Shown here: in pieces, positions 60,701-64,000 of the stretch
How positions within the stretch are numbered: position 1 is the stretch's first letter
Layout of the letters: the number at the start of each line of letters is the position of its first letter
DNA from: Sphaerisporangium fuscum
Lineage (GTDB): Bacteria; Actinomycetota; Actinomycetes; Streptosporangiales; Streptosporangiaceae
Assembly: GCF_018531465.1 (NCBI RefSeq)
Contig: NZ_JAHDTF010000033.1
Span: 1-64,000, forward strand
Direction: 5' to 3'
DNA length: 64,000 nt
The notes under the pieces: generated by a model
The model's database searches: none
What the model saw: the letters and a program-made list of their open reading frames with translations, nothing else
What the model was told of the DNA's origin: nothing
Program-made: the position numbers and the translations under genes

Positions 60701-60827
60701 CAAGAGCTGGACCGCGCTGGTGACCAATCCGCATGCCGGCTATGTCTCGCTCCGCGCGACGGCCGACGACCGCTCGGGGGCGGGCGTCGTCCAGACGATC
60801 ACTCGAGCCTGGGCGGTCGGCTCGTAG
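57750..60827 (+). CDS. S8 family serine peptidase (subtilase), secreted
   Basis: A 1025-residue secreted subtilisin-like protease. Signal peptide, a propeptide to about residue 170, and a catalytic domain with Asp in 'VAVLDSGYDATHPDL', His in 'GHGTHVASIIAGAG', Asn in 'FVVAAGNDG' and Ser in 'HSGTSMAAPHVAGAAA'. It is followed by a large C-terminal region with beta-sandwich/Fn3-like stretches (450-1000). ATG 57750 after AAAGGCGTGAGGC. Ends before a terminator. Confidence 0.92.
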   Translation: MIKVLLSLALLGVTPVPGAPPPVPAGSPSPAGGTVTLMTGDKVVVSGSGHRVEPAPGRHVRFTIRERDGHLIVIPSDAAPLIARGVLDERLFDVTGLLASRYGDADRPDIPIITRSGLPAGARQARGFADLGLTAGGIRKDTAAQAWKHLISARALTGKIWLDALVPYTLDKSVEQIGAPQVWQKGLTGKGVTVAVLDSGYDATHPDLKDVVTTSKNFTDDPDGDDLGHGTHVASIIAGAGQRYRGVAPDARLAVGKVGNRFGASFSAILAGMEWAAGEVGAKVVNMSIGGLDTPGLDPLELAVNRLSATKGTLFVVAAGNDGKSGTVNSPGSADAALTVGAVDREDRLADFSSRGPRSFDHAVKPDITAPGTDIVAAALGGGYIAHSGTSMAAPHVAGAAAIIAQQHPDWNGERIKAALVESAKPTTGTGILDQGGGRVDLVTATERTLVAEPVSVSSAYLWGTPGGRVTTKTVTYHNAADSPVTLDLKAEGEVLKLPVSRLEVPAHGQAQLTLTLDATGKAQGDYPGVVTATAGGQAVRTLVNAWVEPESYDLTVNAVGSDGGPSTGFGMIYNLATGEERWLDIDESGGLTTRLAKGEWNVYANLGEPDLYTLAHRPVSVVDHDVKLTLDARQGKEIRFTLDDPAAVRANTIEQRLSNGTWSIAYLPFESPGARYQVLPIRQAGLSYISRSVWSRPGHRYDLVDRREGGLPEDPGYAGRVKELTQTSATYKATGTAQNAEVLVGLQAFEGDSAWATVPVGVPLPGTLVHHRTPGLRWMSLVRSGTWQISSEIAPQAPREVWNGAVAGPSFATSGGNRTGDELYFGAARLFTDGWAGHTGMDSAAAGELVLAREGTVVTRAPLAECSPSPGCALTATLPPEPAAYTLTATSKRPGALSTAVESVWSFRSQHTDHEQGLPLMAVRFAPAGLDEANRARPGSVTRVPIRVERNPGATESAMRKLTLEVSTDDGVTWRAVPLVGAGKSWTALVTNPHAGYVSLRATADDRSGAGVVQTITRAWAVGS

Positions 60828-60836
60828 AGTGTTCCA

Positions 60837-60865
60837 CCGGGCGTGATCCCTCGGGTCACGCCCGG
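60837..60865. terminator. Convergent terminator hairpin
   Basis: Arms CCGGGCGTGA/TCACGCCCGG with a 9-base loop. The right arm overlaps the last bases of the leftward CcdC-like gene, so it serves the subtilase gene. Confidence 0.8.
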
Positions 60866-61344
60866 ACCCGATCGGGGCCGACCACCGTCGCGGGGAGGGC
60901 GCGGGCGCGGCGGGCGACGACGAACGCCTGGGTGCCGACGGTGACGCCCATGAACACCAGCATGGTCGTGGGCGGCTGCGGGAGGCCGAGCGCCTGGCCG
61001 ACGGCGTAGATCCCCACGCGGGCGAGCACCGAGGCCAGCCAGCCGAGCATCGTCCAGCCGGTTCCCCTGGACCACAGCACGCCGTCCTCGTCCCGCCACA
61101 CCCGGACGGTGCGGGCGCGCAGGACGCCGAAGCCGACGGCGACGACCAGTTCCACGGCCAGCAACGCCACACCGAGGAGCAGGTTCTCCTTGACGACCAG
61201 CCCGCCCGACGCGAGGCCCGCCACGATCATGGCCAGGGCGAAGTACCGGAGCCCGTAGCCGGTGGCCTGCCTGGTCTTGAACTGCCGGTACACGACGAAG
61301 GCGATCACCGCGAGGACGGCCAGCACGGTCTGCGTTCGATCCAT
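60856..61344 (-). CDS. CcdC-like (DUF1453-type) membrane protein
   Basis: A 162-residue membrane protein with four or five helices ('TVLAVLAVIAFVVYRQF', 'GYGLRYFALAMIVAGLASGG', 'LLLGVALLAVELVVAVGFGV', 'MLVFMGVTVGTQAFVV') and the central 'VWRDEDGVLWSRGTGWTML' loop typical of DUF1453. ATG 61344. No function known. Confidence 0.8.
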   Translation of the reverse strand: MDRTQTVLAVLAVIAFVVYRQFKTRQATGYGLRYFALAMIVAGLASGGLVVKENLLLGVALLAVELVVAVGFGVLRARTVRVWRDEDGVLWSRGTGWTMLGWLASVLARVGIYAVGQALGLPQPPTTMLVFMGVTVGTQAFVVARRARALPATVVGPDRVRA

Positions 61345-61442
61345 GGCCTGAACAGTAAGGACAGGGGGGTCTCGGCCGGATCGGCGTGCGGGTGGAGTTT
61401 CCCTTCTCCACCCCAGGGTGGAGCCACCGTTCCTGGGAGGGC

Positions 61443-61877
61443 TCAGGGAGAGCCGAGGGCCTCCTCCAGCCATTTGCGCAGGACGGGGGCCGGGGCGGCG
61501 CCGGCCCGCTGGCTGACGAGCCGGCCCTGGTTCATGATCAGCAGCGTGGGGATGGCCTGGACGCCGAAGCGCGCGGCCGGCTTGGGCGCCCGGTCGACGT
61601 TCACCTTCACCAGCTTGAACGTGCCGGCGAGATCTCCCGCGAGCTCTTCGAGGATCGGGCCGACCATCCGGCACGGGCCGCACCACTCCGCCCAGAAGTC
61701 CACCAGGACCGGCAGTGCCGCCTGGTCGACGACCTCGCCGAAGTCGTCGTCGCCCGCCTCGGCGATCCACGGCAGCGGCGCGTGGCAGGCCCCGCACCGC
61801 GGGACACCGGCGGCGGCCGCCGGCAGGCGGTTCTTGTGCCCGCACCTGCGGCACTTGACGATGGTCGAGGATGTCAT
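61443..61877 (-). CDS. Thioredoxin with N-terminal zinc ribbon (Trx2-type)
   Basis: A 144-residue thioredoxin: N-terminal CxxC pairs 'KCRRCGH' and 'RCGACH' for zinc, then 'FWAEWCGPCRMVGPI' with the active-site CGPC and cis-Pro in 'GVQAIPTLL'. Downstream of clpB with 58 bases between, likely one stress operon. Confidence 0.93.
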   Translation of the reverse strand: MTSSTIVKCRRCGHKNRLPAAAAGVPRCGACHAPLPWIAEAGDDDFGEVVDQAALPVLVDFWAEWCGPCRMVGPILEELAGDLAGTFKLVKVNVDRAPKPAARFGVQAIPTLLIMNQGRLVSQRAGAAPAPVLRKWLEEALGSP

Positions 61878-61935
61878 GCGCCCCGGCCTCCCTGTCTCAC
61901 CCTGGTCGAGCGCGGCGGCCGCCTCGACGCGTGCG

Positions 61936-64000
61936 TCACGCCGCGCTCCGTTCGGCCCCCCTGCCGCCCGGGTTCTCGTACGAGACGGTCAGCTCGCCGT
62001 CGGGCAGGTCGACGCGGACGACGGCGCCCTCACGGACGTCCCCGGCGATCAGCGCGCGCCCGACGCGCGTCTCGACCTCGCGGGCGATGAACCGGCGCAG
62101 CGGGCGGGCGCCGTAGACCGGGTCGAAGCCCTGCTCGGCGATGAAGCGGATCGCGGCCGGGGTGACGTCCAGGGTCATCCGCCGCTCGGCGAGCCGCTTC
62201 CTGATGTCGTTGAACATGAGCGAGACGATCTTCTCGATCTCGGGTTCGGTCAGCGGCTTGAACAGCACGATGTCGTCGACGCGGTTGAGGAACTCCGGGC
62301 GGAAGCGCGAGCGCAGGTCCGCCATGACCAGCTCGCGCGCCTGCGGCTCGATCTCACCTTCTGGGGTGACGGCGTCGATCAGGTACTGCGACCCGATGTT
62401 CGACGTCATGATGATCACCGTGTTGCGGAAGTCGACCGTGCGGCCCTGGGCGTCGGTCAGGCGGCCGTCGTCGAGCACCTGGAGCAGCATGTTGAAGACG
62501 TCCGGGTGCGCCTTCTCGATCTCGTCGAACAGCACCACCGAGTACGGCTTGCGGCGCACCGCCTCGGTGAGCTGGCCGCCCTCCTCGTACCCGACGTATC
62601 CGGGGGGCGCGCCGACCAGGCGGCTGACCGTGTGCCGCTCCTGGTACTCGCTCATGTCGACGCGGACCATGTTCTCCTCGGTGTCGAACAGCGCCTCCGC
62701 CAAGGCCTTGGCCAGCTCGGTCTTCCCGACACCGGTCGGGCCGAGGAAGATGAACGAGCCGATGGGCCGGCGCGGGTCCTTGATGCCGGAGCGGGCGCGG
62801 ATGATCGCGTCGGCGACGGTCCGCACCGCCTCGTCCTGGCCGACGACCCGCTCGTGCAGGATCTCGTCCAGCTTGAGCAGCTTCTCCCGTTCGCCCTCCT
62901 TCAGGCGGCTGACCGGGATGCCGGTCCAGCGGGCGACGATGCCGGCGATCTCGTCCTCGGTGACGACCTCGCGGAGCAGCCTGTTGCCGCCCTGCTTGGA
63001 TTCCAGCTGCTCCTCGGCGCCCCTGAGCTTGCGCTCCAGCTCCGGCAGCTTGCCGTGCATCAGCTCGGCGGCGCGGTTCAGGTCGTACACGCGCTCGGCG
63101 TGCTCGGCCTCGCGCCGCAGCACCTCGATCTCCTGGCGCAGGTGCTGCACCTTCTTGAGCGCGTGCCGCTCGGCCTCCCACTGGGCGCGCATGGCGTCGG
63201 CCTGGGCGCGCAGGTCGGCGAGCTCCTTGCGCAGCGCCTCCAGGCGCTCCTTGCTCGCCGGGTCGCTCTCCTTGGACAGCGCGGCGTCCTCGATCTCCAG
63301 CCGCATCACCCGGCGCGTCAGCTCGTCCAGCTCGGCGGGCATGGAGTCGATCTCGGTGCGCAGCATCGCGCAGGCCTCGTCGACCAGGTCGATCGCCTTG
63401 TCGGGCAGGAACCGGTCGGAGATGTAGCGGTGGCTCAGCACGACGGCGGCGACGATCGCGCTGTCCTGGATCTTCACGCCGTGGAACACCTCCAGGCGTT
63501 CCCGCAGGCCGCGCAGGATGGAGATCGCGTCCTCGACGGACGGCTCGTCCACGAAGACCGGCTGGAACCGGCGCTCCAGGGCGGCGTCCTTCTCGATGTA
63601 CTTGCGGTACTCGGCGACCGTGGTCGCGCCGATCAGGTGCAGCTCCCCGCGGGCGAGCATGGGTTTGAGCATGTTGCCCGCGTCCATGGCCCCTTCGGTG
63701 GCGCCCGCGCCGACGACGTTGTGCACCTCGTCGATGAACAGCAGGATCCGTCCCTCCGATGCCTTCACCTCGGTCAGGACCGCCTTCAGCCGCTCCTCGA
63801 ACTCGCCCCGGTACTTCGCGCCCGCGATGAGCGAGCCCATGTCCAGGCTGAAGACGGTCTTGTCCTTCAGCCCCTCCGGGACGTCGCCCCGGGCGATGCG
63901 CTGGGCGAGGCCCTCCACGATCGCCGTCTTGCCGACGCCGGGATCGCCGATGAGGACCGGGTTGTTCTTGGACTTGCGGGACAGGATCTGCATCACCCGG
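61936..64000 (-). CDS. clpB: ATP-dependent chaperone ClpB, C-terminal part (truncated at window edge)
   Basis: 688 residues visible. First AAA+ domain begins in view ('NPVLIGDPGVGKTAIVEGLA'), then the middle coiled coil, the second AAA+ ('FLGPTGVGKTELAKALAEAL', 'SVVLFDEIEKAHPDVFNMLL') and the C-terminal domain. A Hsp100 disaggregase that works with DnaK. The N-domain lies beyond position 64000. No ClpP-binding tripeptide loop expected in this family. Confidence 0.95.
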   Translation of the reverse strand, partial: RVMQILSRKSKNNPVLIGDPGVGKTAIVEGLAQRIARGDVPEGLKDKTVFSLDMGSLIAGAKYRGEFEERLKAVLTEVKASEGRILLFIDEVHNVVGAGATEGAMDAGNMLKPMLARGELHLIGATTVAEYRKYIEKDAALERRFQPVFVDEPSVEDAISILRGLRERLEVFHGVKIQDSAIVAAVVLSHRYISDRFLPDKAIDLVDEACAMLRTEIDSMPAELDELTRRVMRLEIEDAALSKESDPASKERLEALRKELADLRAQADAMRAQWEAERHALKKVQHLRQEIEVLRREAEHAERVYDLNRAAELMHGKLPELERKLRGAEEQLESKQGGNRLLREVVTEDEIAGIVARWTGIPVSRLKEGEREKLLKLDEILHERVVGQDEAVRTVADAIIRARSGIKDPRRPIGSFIFLGPTGVGKTELAKALAEALFDTEENMVRVDMSEYQERHTVSRLVGAPPGYVGYEEGGQLTEAVRRKPYSVVLFDEIEKAHPDVFNMLLQVLDDGRLTDAQGRTVDFRNTVIIMTSNIGSQYLIDAVTPEGEIEPQARELVMADLRSRFRPEFLNRVDDIVLFKPLTEPEIEKIVSLMFNDIRKRLAERRMTLDVTPAAIRFIAEQGFDPVYGARPLRRFIAREVETRVGRALIAGDVREGAVVRVDLPDGELTVSYENPGGRGAERSAA

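Noticed and set aside
57780..61172. An 1130-residue frame antisense to the subtilase gene
   Set aside because: Complete overlap with a clear catalytic protease on the other strand; no motifs.
1..64000. CRISPR array, tRNA and rRNA genes
   Set aside because: No regularly spaced repeat series and no tRNA-like or rRNA-like sequence was noticed on either strand.

Overview
This is a 64 kb chromosomal segment of a high-GC actinomycete. GTG and ATG starts, tight ATGA overlaps, an XRE/DUF397/ATP-binding (whiJ-like) triplet, an ECF sigma/CU044_5270 pair, DUF6230/DUF6114 proteins, a second ClpP pair and a eukaryotic-type glutamine synthetase (GlnII) point to the Streptosporangiaceae or relatives (Nonomuraea/Streptosporangium type). 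The genus is inference. I saw no rRNA, tRNA, CRISPR array, integrase or insertion sequence.

Layout. 1-10.2 kb: an oxidative amine/small-molecule cluster. A hydrolase end and a cupin are closed by a strong hairpin. A translationally coupled run follows: amine oxidase, SDR, flavin reductase, flavin-dependent monooxygenase, then a PucR-type regulator. Opposite it lies a coupled deacetylase/amine oxidase pair, and then a PLP lyase. 10.4-15.9 kb: zinc alcohol dehydrogenase, SDR plus a small membrane protein, an NmrA-type oxidoreductase, an MmyB-type XRE regulator and a secreted NPP1 protein. A near-identical 27-bp element occurs both in the SDR/NmrA divergent region and just upstream of the XRE gene.

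16.3-29 kb: a visibly more AT-rich accessory region. Its core (17.9-25.8 kb) is a defence island: an HNH-like protein, a ParB-like protein, an SNF2-type helicase and a DUF3883-type nuclease, next to a complete NaeI-type restriction-modification system (C5 methyltransferase, Vsr endonuclease, NaeI-like endonuclease). The whiJ-like locus and a DUF6879-type gene follow.

29-44 kb: ASCH and Lrp genes, an SMP-30 protein, a large basic amino acid decarboxylase, a membrane NACHT-WD40 protein, a TAXI solute-binding lipoprotein beside a two-component system, an MHS-type transporter and a YfhO-type membrane protein. 44-64 kb: polysaccharide deacetylase, DUF6230/DUF6114, a LigD-phosphoesterase-like protein with a decayed ligase half, a Drr-type ABC exporter, another NmrA protein, GlnII with a GlnR-like box, a ClpP pair with an inverted-repeat operator, a NarL-type two-component system, an ECF sigma module, a secreted four-Cys protein, a subtilase, a CcdC-like membrane protein, and a zinc-ribbon thioredoxin with ClpB, which runs off the right edge.

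The most interesting part is the 17.9-25.8 kb island, where a classical NaeI system sits beside a ParB-like/SNF2/DUF3883 operon that I cannot assign to a named defence system.
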